The translations under genes were made by a program, and so were the position numbers. A stretch of DNA of 36,423 nt. Origin: Methanomicrobiales archaeon. GTDB taxonomy: Archaea; Halobacteriota; Methanomicrobia; Methanomicrobiales; JACTUA01. Position 1 is the stretch's first letter. Each line of letters starts with the position of its first letter. Under the pieces are notes generated by a model. It was not told where the DNA came from, made no database searches, and was given only the letters and a program-made list of their open reading frames with translations. The DNA is taken from contig JAJRCO010000222.1 in the NCBI GenBank assembly GCA_028678905.1, positions 1 through 36,423 on the forward strand, in the 5' to 3' direction. Shown here in pieces: positions 9,140 to 18,482 of this stretch.

Positions 9140-10778
9140 ACGACAGGAAATGGTCGATGGGGGTAGCCCCCACTATTTTTCGGAATTCTTCCAGAGACCC
9201 GATCGGTCTATTCTTGAGGATCTGTGCCGCCCGTTTCTTCCCTACACTGGGTATCCAGGAGAGCGTCTGTTGGGGAAGCCGGTTCACCTCTATCGGAAGG
9301 GGAAGTGCGGTAACCGACCGGCTTCCGTGATTAACTACCACGACATCGTGGACTGTTTTCTCCCTTAGGGAGAGCGGAATTCCTACCAGGATAGGATACG
9401 AGCCCATCTGCCTTCCGAAGGAGAGATCTCCAGAGACCTCGATGACGACCCGTTCGAGCACGGTTCCGGTAGGAAATACTTTTCGCAGCATCGGCAAATC
9501 GAAGGATTCTCTCACCCAGGTCTTGAAGATCTCAAACTCTTTACGGTACCGGCCGAGAGTGTTCTCGGAATAAGCCGGGGTTCCCTCAAAAGGCATCACC
9601 TGGCGGATATTCACCCGGCGCACCAGCATTCCGGATCGGAAGACTTCTTCCAGAAATACCTGGTTCAGCCGGTAGGTATCCGGTGTTTCTCCAGCGAGGC
9701 CCAATACGAAGTTCAGGCCGGGGAGAAGCTCCGGGACTCCTTGTCTCCTTTCCCCTCCTACCTCGTTGATCACCCGGATCGCGGTCGCCATCTCTTCGGG
9801 CTCTGCCTTCAGGTTGTTTGCCCGCGCTACGGCCGGATCTGCGGTCTCCATCCCCATAGCGGCGACGTCGCCCGGGGTATGCCCCTCCACGATGCTCTCC
9901 AACGCCTCCCTTGCCGCCTCCTCATGCCGGGAGATGGTGGCCGGGTTCACGTTATCGATGTGCAACGTTGCGAGTTTCGGGGCGGCGACCCGAATGGAGC
10001 GGAAAAGGGTCTCCAACAGTTCCGGACGGGGGCAGGGGTACGCACCACCGCTGCTCCCGTACACCAGCAGGTCAGGTTGCTTACCCAGCCGGAAATGCCG
10101 TGCTCCCTGCGCATAGAGAGAGACAACCTCCCCGGCAATACCCTCTACCGAGCGGTAGGTGGGTACTCCCGCAAAACGCTCGGTGCAGAAGGAGCATCCT
10201 CCCTCCAGGGTGCGGGGACAGCCGCTGGCCGTCTCCAGCTCGATCATCAGGTGCGGAAACGAGGGGTGCTCACCAATGATTGTACTTCCTTCTTTGGCCC
10301 ACCGGTCGATATCCCGGTAGGAGAGATGTGCCCTCGGCTCTTTTCCTGACAGATACGCATCCAGCGATGCAGCAGGTGATCCTTCCAGAAGGACATCATA
10401 TCCTCCGATCGCCTGATGTACCGCTCTCTTTCCGCCCTGCCCTGCGTATCCGTACAGAATAGGCCCTCCCAGCACTTTCACTGGTTTCCGCAGCGCAGTC
10501 CCTATCTGCTGGATCTCCCGCAGGCCGGCCGGCGTTCCCCCCAGGTACTTGCCAGGAACGGTCGTTCCCGCGATCACGACCACGATCTTTGCCTCTTGCA
10601 GCAACTGGAAACGGGTCGGGTCCTGCCGCAGCCCATCGATGGTCAGATAGGCGGGATCAATCTCATGCTCTTTCAGCACCCCGGAAAGATAACGGACGTA
10701 AGGTGAAATATACGGAGGAACACCTAAGCAGGTGGGCTCATCCACATATCCGTCCAGGATTACGCCGTCAGAGGTCAT
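9111..10778 (-). CDS. Radical SAM protein with C-terminal helix-hairpin-helix (COG1031-like)
   Basis: 555 aa; ETASGCPRTLEGGCSFCTE radical SAM-like Cys cluster, GLNFVLGLAGETPDTY, C-terminal HhH LSWIPSVGKKRAAQILKNRPIGSLEEFRKIVG. Confidence 0.85.
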   Translation of the reverse strand: MTSDGVILDGYVDEPTCLGVPPYISPYVRYLSGVLKEHEIDPAYLTIDGLRQDPTRFQLLQEAKIVVVIAGTTVPGKYLGGTPAGLREIQQIGTALRKPVKVLGGPILYGYAGQGGKRAVHQAIGGYDVLLEGSPAASLDAYLSGKEPRAHLSYRDIDRWAKEGSTIIGEHPSFPHLMIELETASGCPRTLEGGCSFCTERFAGVPTYRSVEGIAGEVVSLYAQGARHFRLGKQPDLLVYGSSGGAYPCPRPELLETLFRSIRVAAPKLATLHIDNVNPATISRHEEAAREALESIVEGHTPGDVAAMGMETADPAVARANNLKAEPEEMATAIRVINEVGGERRQGVPELLPGLNFVLGLAGETPDTYRLNQVFLEEVFRSGMLVRRVNIRQVMPFEGTPAYSENTLGRYRKEFEIFKTWVRESFDLPMLRKVFPTGTVLERVVIEVSGDLSFGRQMGSYPILVGIPLSLREKTVHDVVVVNHGSRSVTALPLPIEVNRLPQQTLSWIPSVGKKRAAQILKNRPIGSLEEFRKIVGATPIDHFLSFILPAVPSL

Positions 10779-11397
10779 GGCCGAGCAGATGGAGGAGTTT
10801 GCGTGCCCAGCGTAGCTTGCCTCGCTTTACCGGATCCACGTGCGTGTCGTCCAGATCAAAACCGATGATTTGCACATCCCGTGCCTCCAGTGCGTGGGCG
10901 GCGAATACAGCTCGGTCTCCGTCGGTAAACCCTCCAAAATTATAGACATGATCGAGCGGCCGGCTCTGCGTGGTACCCACTAGCGGACCGGAAAACTGTG
11001 GCACCCAGTGGCGCAGCAGGGGTATATTGTCCCCGTGGGCGTGGACCACTATGACAGTGCCTTGCTGATTCATCTCCAGGAATGCGTCCGTGACCCCGTC
11101 TAGGTCGGTGAACACCGCGTCCGGGCGGATTCCCTGCACATAGAGTCTCTCCGCCGCTGCATCGGCCGCCCAGAGAGTTCCTTTCCGCCGATCCTTTTCC
11201 CCATCGAGGTTCGGGGCATTTCCAGCGACGGTCACCACCCGGTTCCTCGCCTGGCGATCCAGCAGTGCAACGTCGTCACGAGGTAGCAGGTCGGCGAGCA
11301 GCCGGGCCGCCTCTTCGTCCTTCGCCCGGTCAAAAGAAAAATATTCCAGGATCCGCTGATAGCAGGGCTCCCAGTCTTCAAAGTTCGAAAATTTCAC
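10768..11397 (-). CDS. mptE: 6-hydroxymethyl-7,8-dihydropterin pyrophosphokinase, MptE type (DUF115)
   Basis: VTVAGNAPNLDGEKDRRKGTLWAADAAAERLYVQGIRPDAVFTDLDG...VHAHGDNIP...GFTDGDRAVFAA motifs. GTG start at 11397 (MKFSNFEDWEP) preferred over the ORF-track start at 11418. Confidence 0.85.
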   Translation of the reverse strand: MKFSNFEDWEPCYQRILEYFSFDRAKDEEAARLLADLLPRDDVALLDRQARNRVVTVAGNAPNLDGEKDRRKGTLWAADAAAERLYVQGIRPDAVFTDLDGVTDAFLEMNQQGTVIVVHAHGDNIPLLRHWVPQFSGPLVGTTQSRPLDHVYNFGGFTDGDRAVFAAHALEARDVQIIGFDLDDTHVDPVKRGKLRWARKLLHLLGHDL

Positions 11398-12856
11398 GCT
11401 CTTCTTCTTTCTTTTCAAGTCCGACGACCTTCATGAACCGGCGAAGAAGCGAATCCTGGACTAGGGTGAGGAGATCCTCCTTGGTCTTGACCCCCACGAA
11501 GTACTTCAGGGGCAGAGCCGCGGCAGCCATGGTCGCATGACCGCCGGCATCTCCGATATCCCCATACGCCTCGGCCAGGACATCCCCGATATGGAGCCGG
11601 ATATCCCGGTTCCGAGCGGACATGATGATGCTGGTCTCGCTGATCCCGTACACCAGCGCCGTATTCACGCCTTCCAGGTTGATCAGTAGCTCGGCAGCCT
11701 GGGGCAGGGCATCCCGGTTCCGTATATAGCCTACATTAGAGAAAAGGTACCCGCTGCGGATCTTCCGGTTGCGGATGGCCGTGCCCAAAATATCCATGGT
11801 TTCCTGGGACAACGCCGGGGAGGTGATCTTGTCCAGCAGCTCCGCATCGGTCTGGGGGATCAGGTAGGCCGCATTGGTCAGATCTACCGGGGTAATGCCT
11901 CTGCGGAAGTCCCGGGTGTCCGCCCGGATACCGTAGAAAAGTGCCGTGGCCACCTTTTTGCTGATGGGGATATCCAGTTCCCGGATGTATTCGGTGAGGA
12001 TGGTGGCGGTGGCCCCTACCTCTGGCCGGACGTCGACGAACTCCGCCCTCCCGATAGTCTCTTCCCCATTCATGTGATGATCGATGATCAGGAGTACCCC
12101 ACTTCCCTTCTCCAGTTCGTTGTTCACGCCTGGGGCCGATGAATCAACGAGAGCGATGTATTTGCATTCTGCGAGAATCTGCGTGCTGCACCGTTCCATC
12201 TTGATATCCAGGAGATTCACGAATGCCCGGTTTTCCTGATGGCCGATGTCACCGCTGTAGAGAATACGGCTCTGGAGTTTCTTGTTGCTTGCTTCCTGGG
12301 CAATCGCGGCAAGCGCCATGGCGCTCGAGATCGCATCGGGATCCGGATTGGAGTGGGTGAGAATCCCGAGCGTCCCCTCTTTTCCGCTGAGGAGATCGTG
12401 CAGTTGCCGGGCCTGTTTAGCCGAACTTATCCTCTTGATATGTTCGATAGTCGCCCGGGCAATGACCGCTTGAGGATAGATAACCAAATCCGCTCCGGCG
12501 TCCTCGAGCAGCTGGATGCTCACCGGATCGACTGCCCGGGCCACCACATGGCAGGTGGCACAGGCCTGTTTGATCGATTTTACCGCAGCGAGATTGGCGT
12601 CCTTATCGTTGGCCAGCACAAACGCGGTGGAGGGCAGCGGCAGGTCTTCCATCAGACTCTGGCTACGCATATCCCGGACGATCGCGTTGTACTTCTGGGT
12701 GCGGAGGTCTTCCACCCTTTTTTTGTCTTTATCGATGATGAGAATGTCTTCCGTCTCTTTGAGCAGCTCCTCCACCAGGTTATACCCGATACTTCCACAG
12801 CCAAATATGGCATATTTAACCCGTGAGGAGTGCTCTTCGGGAGCAGGTTCCGGCAT
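11378..12856 (-). CDS. DHH-family phosphoesterase with N-terminal TrkA-N/RCK-type NAD-binding domain
   Basis: 492 aa; N-terminal YAIFGCGSIGYNLVEEL Rossmann motif and DKDKKRVEDLRTQ; DHH domain THSNPDPDAISSAMAL, DSSAPG, LLIIDHHMNGE, GDAGGHATMAAAAL. Confidence 0.9.
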   Translation of the reverse strand: MPEPAPEEHSSRVKYAIFGCGSIGYNLVEELLKETEDILIIDKDKKRVEDLRTQKYNAIVRDMRSQSLMEDLPLPSTAFVLANDKDANLAAVKSIKQACATCHVVARAVDPVSIQLLEDAGADLVIYPQAVIARATIEHIKRISSAKQARQLHDLLSGKEGTLGILTHSNPDPDAISSAMALAAIAQEASNKKLQSRILYSGDIGHQENRAFVNLLDIKMERCSTQILAECKYIALVDSSAPGVNNELEKGSGVLLIIDHHMNGEETIGRAEFVDVRPEVGATATILTEYIRELDIPISKKVATALFYGIRADTRDFRRGITPVDLTNAAYLIPQTDAELLDKITSPALSQETMDILGTAIRNRKIRSGYLFSNVGYIRNRDALPQAAELLINLEGVNTALVYGISETSIIMSARNRDIRLHIGDVLAEAYGDIGDAGGHATMAAAALPLKYFVGVKTKEDLLTLVQDSLLRRFMKVVGLEKKEEEREIFEL

Positions 12857-12936
12857 CGTATAATGTGTTAACCGGTACGATATTAAAAGAATCCGAAAAT
12901 TATATCAGACGAAATCGACCAACGTATTAAGGTCAC

Positions 12937-13010
12937 GGGCCTGTAGCTTAGTCAGGAAGAGCGACGGACTCTTAATCCGTAGGCCAAGGGTTCAAATCCC
13001 TTCAGGCCCG
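12937..13010 (+). tRNA. tRNA-Lys (anticodon CTT)
   Basis: Cloverleaf: acceptor GGGCCTG/CAGGCCC, discriminator G, anticodon arm ACGGA-CTCTTAA-TCCGT, T-arm AAGGG-TTCAAAT-CCCTT. No intron, CCA not encoded. Confidence 0.93.
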
Positions 13011-13088
13011 CTTCGTACCATTGTTCCGAGCCGTTTTCTCGGCCACAGTGACGATATCTTTATTTTCCGTTGCAGGAGAACTATCCTC

Positions 13089-13538
13089 ATGCAATACTCC
13101 GAGGGGCATCTTGGTCGTATTTTTATGGTCCGCCTCGACGACGGGGAGGATATCCTCGTGGTGATGGACCGATTCGTTGTTGCCCAGAAGATCAGAGCGG
13201 GAATGATCCTCTTTCTCGGAGCTCTCCGGGAGGGGAGGCTGGTTACCGGCCCGGAAGAACCGCTTATTCCGCCCGTTCCCCATTTCGAAATTTTTGGAGG
13301 CGGTTGGGAGATCTTCGGGATGGGCACCATTTATCGGGGAAACGATGGAAAACCGATGATCCACTACCATGCCTCCGTTGGACGTGGTACAAGTGTTCTT
13401 ACCGGATGCCTGCGGGATAAGGCATCCACCTATCTCCTGGTAGAGGTGGTGCTTATGGAGTTTACGGGAATCTATGGGAAGCGGCTGGAAGATCCCGTTA
13501 GCGGGGTACACATGCCGATGCTGAAGAAAGAAGAATAA
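13089..13538 (+). CDS. PPC/PCC (DUF296) domain DNA-binding-like protein
   Basis: 149 aa; FMVRLDDGEDILVVMDRFVVAQKIRAGMILFLGALREGRLV and HYHASVGRGTSVLTGCL match the DUF296 pattern. Confidence 0.8.
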   Translation: MQYSEGHLGRIFMVRLDDGEDILVVMDRFVVAQKIRAGMILFLGALREGRLVTGPEEPLIPPVPHFEIFGGGWEIFGMGTIYRGNDGKPMIHYHASVGRGTSVLTGCLRDKASTYLLVEVVLMEFTGIYGKRLEDPVSGVHMPMLKKEE

Positions 13539-13544
13539 CAGATT

Positions 13545-13809
13545 TTAGATATCAACCTCCTTTTTGAATTCAATTGCGTTTCCATCTGCACCATGAAAAG
13601 CGACGACCAGTCGGGCTTAAATTACAGTTGCATTTGAATTTCTTTTATTCTTTAAGGGAATAGTCCCATTATTGCCCCCAAATTTTCCATCCGTATCCGA
13701 GAGAAAATACTCCATTTTCATTGAACTAAATCAAGGTGGAAAAAAGGACAACCCGTTTATCGATATTGCGATTGTATGTATTTGGATAACCGTCTCTTGG
13801 AACGAAAAA
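13545..13809 (-). pseudogene. Possible decayed protein-coding remnant with internal stop codons
   Basis: Single reverse frame reads FQETVIQIHTIAISINGLSFFPP*FSSMKMEYFLSDTDGKFGGNNGTIPLKNKRNSNATVI*ARLVVAFHGADGNAIEFKKEVDI*; in-frame stops at 13731-13733 and 13617-13619, otherwise protein-like beta-strand/turn pattern. Confidence 0.35.
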
Positions 13810-13854
13810 AGTTAGGTGCTGAATTAAGAGGATTCACTAGGAAGGTAAATATTA

Positions 13855-13927
13855 GGCCAGGGCCGGGATTCGAACCCGGGTCGAGGGATCCACAGTCCCC
13901 TAGGATGTCCAACTACCCCACCCTGGC
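13855..13927 (-). tRNA. tRNA-His (anticodon GTG)
   Basis: Reverse strand: GCCAGGG acceptor paired with CCCTGGC, discriminator C73, anticodon loop CTGTGGA, T-arm CCGGG-TTCGAAT-CCCGG. Base before G1 is T, so G-1 is not encoded. Confidence 0.92.
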
Positions 13928-15028
13928 AGAATGCTTTCTTATATGGGTACGATAATTTGATTAAAGTATCTTTTTCTATCCTTTCCTTGAACGATTCATC
14001 TTTACTAAGGATTATTTCGATAGCGTTCATAAAAAAAAGATTGGAATTTGCAAAATTACACTGTTAGTCTTAAATTTGAGGTTGCGTTAAAAGTCCCGGG
14101 TCCCGATCGGATTGACATTTCAATCCTGTGACAACTTCTTAATAATCGGAAGAGGACTTGTACCATCATTGTTTTGTATATGACAAATCTAAATTCCAAC
14201 CCGATGCCGTTACGGGTGAAGCCGGATTATCGTGGTAGATTTATCTAATTTCGGATTACATCTATCCAAAATTTTCAAGATACTCTATTAAATCGCTTAT
14301 CTTGAAACAAGGTTCAACAACGGATGAAATGGGAAGACGGGATCAAACATTTTCCAAGATTGAAGTCGAAATTTAAAAAAATGAGATCGTCGGATTAGAA
14401 GACCGGCTCCAGAAGGTTTCCGATCTTAATGAATTTCTTCGACGATCCCGATGAAGTGACACTCTGTTCGTTTGCAATAGCACTGCTTCGTCGGTTTGGG
14501 GCAAAGGTACAATCCGTGCAACCTGCTCCGCTAAATGTTGGACTCTCGCAATACGTAAGATCAAATCGTTCGGATATCCGAACTTGTAGTTGTTGATACA
14601 ATCCCGCAATGCTTCCTGCCCATAAGTATCCTCCTGAGAGCGGATAAACATCGACCAGGTCACTCGAGATTTCACTGACGGAGTAGCTGACCATTCCTCA
14701 TCTCATCTGGAAAATGGTGTCATTGCAGATGCGACATTTGTCACATTTTAATCTTCTATAAATGTCCAATGGACTAGTTTTCTGTTTTAAATTCAAACAT
14801 GCCTAACGTAATGGAAAGATCACTTGATGTTTAGATGAGGCACACAAAGCTAAGATGACCGGCCAGATGGGGAAGCGAACTGCAGTACTTTTCGTATTCC
14901 CATAACCGTAGCTCTTTGATCCACCGATCCTTCCTTTTTTTGTAAAAATTCTTGGGTATAGTCCCATTCTAACTACTAAAAGTATCTAATTTCTGAACTA
15001 ATTTTTTCCATGCTAATCATCTTGTTTC

Positions 15029-15062
15029 GGGTGGAACGGGAAGGGAGACCCTCCCGTCACCC
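15029..15062 (+). other. Strong imperfect hairpin in intergenic region
   Basis: GGGTG-gaa-CGGG-a-AGGG-aga-CCCT-CCCG-t-CACCC: 13 paired bases in three helical blocks, followed by a C-tract. Confidence 0.55.
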
Positions 15063-15424
15063 TCCCCCCCAAACTATGATAGAATACTCATTTCTCATTT
15101 AGTTCGAGAGCAAATGAAATCCCCAATATCACCTTCGTAGGAACCCACTGACTTTGGTGGATGACAATGCCACTATACCCAATTCTTTTCCCCTGTTGTA
15201 GGTGTAAACCTCCGGATATGCTACAAGTCTATTCCTGGACAAACTTTCGGCAGACTTCAAGTACCTCAAATTTTCTTTATGCCAAAGGAGCACCCAAACT
15301 TCCCGGCTAAGGTCTTATCATAAGATCTCATGGGTCACCATTAAATGTCCGGAAATACATTCTGTACAAGTTTTTCCTCCCGAATAGATTAGTTCCCGGA
15401 GAGGATTCCTTGGGGTGATGATGG

Positions 15425-17206
15425 ATGGCAGCAAAATCGGCAAACCTTCGAACTCCCATCGTGGCGGTTCTCGGGCACGTGGACCACGGGAAGACGCTGT
15501 TATTGGATAAGATCCGCGGATCGCAGGTGATCAAGACCGAGGTGGGTGGAATCACCCAACACATTGGAGCCACCATGGTCCCGATCGAGCTGATCCAAAA
15601 GATGAGCACCTCACTGGGGCAGTTGGAGGTCACCGTCCCTGGTCTTCTCTTCATTGACACCCCCGGGCACCATGCGTTCACTACCTTACGCGCCCGGGGG
15701 GGTGCGCTCGCCGACATGGCCATTCTCGTGGTGGACATCAACGAAGGGTTCCAACCACAGACCATCGAAGCGCTCCAGATCCTGCGCAACTACAAAACTC
15801 CGTTTGTTCTGGCGGCAAACAAGATCGACCGCATCCCTGGCTGGAGGGTGAACCCGGGTGCAACCTTCCAGAAATCTTTTGCGGCCCAGGGTTCGCGGAC
15901 CCAGGATCTTCTGGAGACCCGGACCTATGAACTGGTGGGGAAACTCTCCGACCTTGAATTCAACTCGGAGCGCTATGATCGGATCCGCGATTTCCAGCGC
16001 ACCATCGCCATCGTACCAGTGAGTGCCCTTACCGGAGAAGGAATCCCGGATCTGCTTATGGTGATGATCGGACTTGCACAGCGGTTCATGACGGGCAACC
16101 TCCATTTCTCCGCGGACAATCCTGCCCGGGGAACGGTACTGGAAGTCAAGGAGGAACGCGGCTTGGGACCCACCATCGATGTGATCCTCTATGACGGGAC
16201 CCTTTCAGTGGGCGACGAGATCGCGGTGGGGGCCCAGAACGGGGTGATCACCACCAAGGTGCGATCGCTCCTGAAGCCACGGGCACTCCACGAGATCCGG
16301 GTGGAGGAGAAATTTGAGCGGGTAAAGAAGGTCATCGCTGCATCTGGTGTAAAAATTTCCGCCACCTCCCTGGAGACAGTGGTGGCAGGGTCTCCTCTGG
16401 TGGCCGTCACCACAGACCGGGACGCAGCCATCCGGGAGGTGGAGAAAGAGATGGAGGAAATCCAGGTGAAGATCTCCGAAGAAGGTATCATGATCAAAGC
16501 CGACACCATCGGGGCATTGGAAGCGCTCTCCAAGGAGCTGGAAAACCACGCTATCGGAGTAATAAAGGCGGAAGTGGGACCGGTGAGTCGTCACGATCTG
16601 ATCGAGGTGCAGACCATCGGTGATCCTCTCAAGAGCGTGCTGCTCTGCTTTAACACCGCGCTCCTTCCTGATGCTGCGGAATTGCTAAAGGATCCGGCCT
16701 TTTCTCAGGTGAAGGTATTTTCCTCCGGGATAATCTACGAACTGATCGATATGTACCTGAAATGGCGGGAAGATTGCAAGCGGGAGATGGAGGAGCGTAA
16801 ATTTGAGCAGATCATCACCCCCGCGAAGATCTCCCTCCTCCCCAACTGCGTCTTCCGCCAGAGTAACCCCGCCGTAGTAGGGGTGCGAGTCCTGGGAGGC
16901 AGACTCCGCCCGGATGTGTACCTGATCGACCGTTCCAGCAAACGGGTCGGACATCTGAAGACCATGCAGCAGCGGGGGGAATACATTCACGAGGCTGTGG
17001 CCGGTGCGGAGATCGCGATCTCTATCGAGGGAGCGACGGTGGGAAGACAGATCGAGGTGGGAGACGAACTCCTGGTGGATGTCCCCGAACGCCATGTAAA
17101 GATTCTGGAGCACGAAATGCTGCCCCATCTGTCTTCTGATACGCAGATGGTTCTGGAGGAATTCACCACCCTGAAACGAAGGACGGATCCCTTCTGGGGA
17201 AAGTAA
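15425..17206 (+). CDS. infB: Translation initiation factor IF-2 / aIF5B
   Basis: 593 aa; VAVLGHVDHGKTLLLDKIRGSQV, DTPGHHAFTTLRARGGALADMAILVVD, NKID motifs; no intein. Confidence 0.96.
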   Translation: MAAKSANLRTPIVAVLGHVDHGKTLLLDKIRGSQVIKTEVGGITQHIGATMVPIELIQKMSTSLGQLEVTVPGLLFIDTPGHHAFTTLRARGGALADMAILVVDINEGFQPQTIEALQILRNYKTPFVLAANKIDRIPGWRVNPGATFQKSFAAQGSRTQDLLETRTYELVGKLSDLEFNSERYDRIRDFQRTIAIVPVSALTGEGIPDLLMVMIGLAQRFMTGNLHFSADNPARGTVLEVKEERGLGPTIDVILYDGTLSVGDEIAVGAQNGVITTKVRSLLKPRALHEIRVEEKFERVKKVIAASGVKISATSLETVVAGSPLVAVTTDRDAAIREVEKEMEEIQVKISEEGIMIKADTIGALEALSKELENHAIGVIKAEVGPVSRHDLIEVQTIGDPLKSVLLCFNTALLPDAAELLKDPAFSQVKVFSSGIIYELIDMYLKWREDCKREMEERKFEQIITPAKISLLPNCVFRQSNPAVVGVRVLGGRLRPDVYLIDRSSKRVGHLKTMQQRGEYIHEAVAGAEIAISIEGATVGRQIEVGDELLVDVPERHVKILEHEMLPHLSSDTQMVLEEFTTLKRRTDPFWGK

Positions 17207-17416
17207 GCAACCGGTTTTTTATCACGTACCTACGGCCTGGTGAGGGTAAGGGGATCAAGATCATTCCATATTCTTTATGCATCACTATTTTAGAGATCCT
17301 GCAGGTAGAGAATGAACCCTCCGGATGTTTTTGTTTCCCCGGGCAGTTTTTGGTTCAGAATCACATCGCGCTCGATAATTCACGGCGGATATACACTGCG
17401 CATAGAAGAAGGAGCC

Positions 17417-17424
17417 TTTATAAG
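17417..17424 (+). promoter_or_regulatory. Candidate TATA box for rps6e
   Basis: TTTATAAG about 50 nt upstream of the S6e ATG at 17471. Confidence 0.5.
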
Positions 17425-17470
17425 ATAATCCGATCAAGTTGTATAGCACTTTCAAGTGGAGTTACGAGAA

Positions 17471-17875
17471 ATGGTGGAATTCAAGGTAGTCGTATCTGAT
17501 CCCAAAACCGGTCAGGCCTATAATCTAACGGTGAGTGGAGGAGCCGCGGGGGCGTTTGTGGGAAAGAAGATTGGAAAAGAGGTGGAGGGAGCAGCCATCG
17601 GGCTTCCCGGCTATAAACTCCAGATCACCGGCGGATCGGATCGCGATGGCACTGCAGCCCGCCCGGATCTTCCCGGCGTGGGAAGAAAGCGGTTACTCCT
17701 CTCCGGGGGGGCCGGTTTTCATCCGCCCCATGACGGAGAACGACGCCGGAAATTCATACGAGGAAACGAGATCACCATAGAGTTCGTGCAGATCAATACC
17801 ATAGTGATCGGCCAGGGGGAGAAACCTCTGGCAGAGTACTTCCCGAAAGAGAAGGCAGAGAAAGCTGCTGCATAA
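17471..17875 (+). CDS. rps6e: 30S ribosomal protein S6e
   Basis: MVEFKVVVSDPKTGQAYNLTVSGGAAGAFVGKKIG...LPGYKLQITGGSDRDG...RPDLPGVGRKRLLLSGGAGFHP...GERRRKFIRGNEIT. ATG at 17471 preferred. Confidence 0.95.
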   Translation: MVEFKVVVSDPKTGQAYNLTVSGGAAGAFVGKKIGKEVEGAAIGLPGYKLQITGGSDRDGTAARPDLPGVGRKRLLLSGGAGFHPPHDGERRRKFIRGNEITIEFVQINTIVIGQGEKPLAEYFPKEKAEKAAA

Positions 17876-18017
17876 CCGTAACTCTCCCTTTTTTCATCAG
17901 TTTTTACGCACGAATCGGATTCTATCAAGAATCGCGTTTTTTCGCAGGACCGCGCAGATATTCAGGACTGTCGGTTCCTTCACGAACGCTGTAGTGGGGA
18001 TTTGTCCTGTCCGCAGA

Positions 18018-18482
18018 TTACTTCTTCTTTGCGACCTGCTCTTTCAGAGAGTCCAGAAGATCTTCAAAAGAGATGCCGTACTTTTTGGCGAGAATGACGC
18101 TTGCCGCCTCTATGGAGATTACACCTCCGAAATTCCTGGTGATGAGCTGGTTCATCTCCGCGGTGATCTCGTTAAGAGGACGGTTCGTTTTCGAGGCGAT
18201 GCGCGCGAGGAGCGTCTGCGCAGGCTCCTCCTCTAGCAAAAGATCAGCAGGAGGGCGGTATCCCAGAGGGATGGTGACCGCCTGAACATCGAATTGTGGA
18301 GTGATCCAGCCATCGGCCACGCTGAACAGCCCTTTGGTAATCGCACGCTCGAGCAGGACGGTGGCCTGTTCTCGATTCATCCATTTGCGGTCAAGGGCAA
18401 GATAAAAGACAAAGTCGTTCTTCTGGAGTCTCTCCTTTCTCATGTGACGAAAGGGTGCAGCGAGGACGATCTCCAGACTCAC
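18018..18482 (-). CDS. DUF2240 family protein
   Basis: 154 aa; LAAPFRHMRKERLQKNDFVFYLALDRKWMNREQATVLLERAITKGLF ... NFGGVISIEAASVILAKKYGISFEDLL. Confidence 0.75.
   Translation of the reverse strand: MSLEIVLAAPFRHMRKERLQKNDFVFYLALDRKWMNREQATVLLERAITKGLFSVADGWITPQFDVQAVTIPLGYRPPADLLLEEEPAQTLLARIASKTNRPLNEITAEMNQLITRNFGGVISIEAASVILAKKYGISFEDLLDSLKEQVAKKK

Noticed and set aside
13855-14110. CCCGGGTC shared between tRNA-His T-arm region and 14098-14106 as an att duplication
   Set aside because: Only 8 bp, no integrase gene nearby, no longer flanking identity.
14373-14694. Two overlapping reverse-strand ORFs (100 aa and 99 aa) in the AT-rich island
   Set aside because: No recognisable motifs, two competing frames over the same DNA, and low-coding-potential region; not supportable as genes without a search.
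14946-15185. Inverted 9-bp match GGGTATAGT / ACTATACCC about 220 bp apart
   Set aside because: Too short to distinguish from chance in AT-rich DNA; no matching flanks of a mobile element.
15415-15470. GTGATGATGG near the infB start as a possible C/D-box sRNA C box
   Set aside because: No plausible D box (CUGA) or terminal stem within sRNA length; coincidental with the start-codon region.
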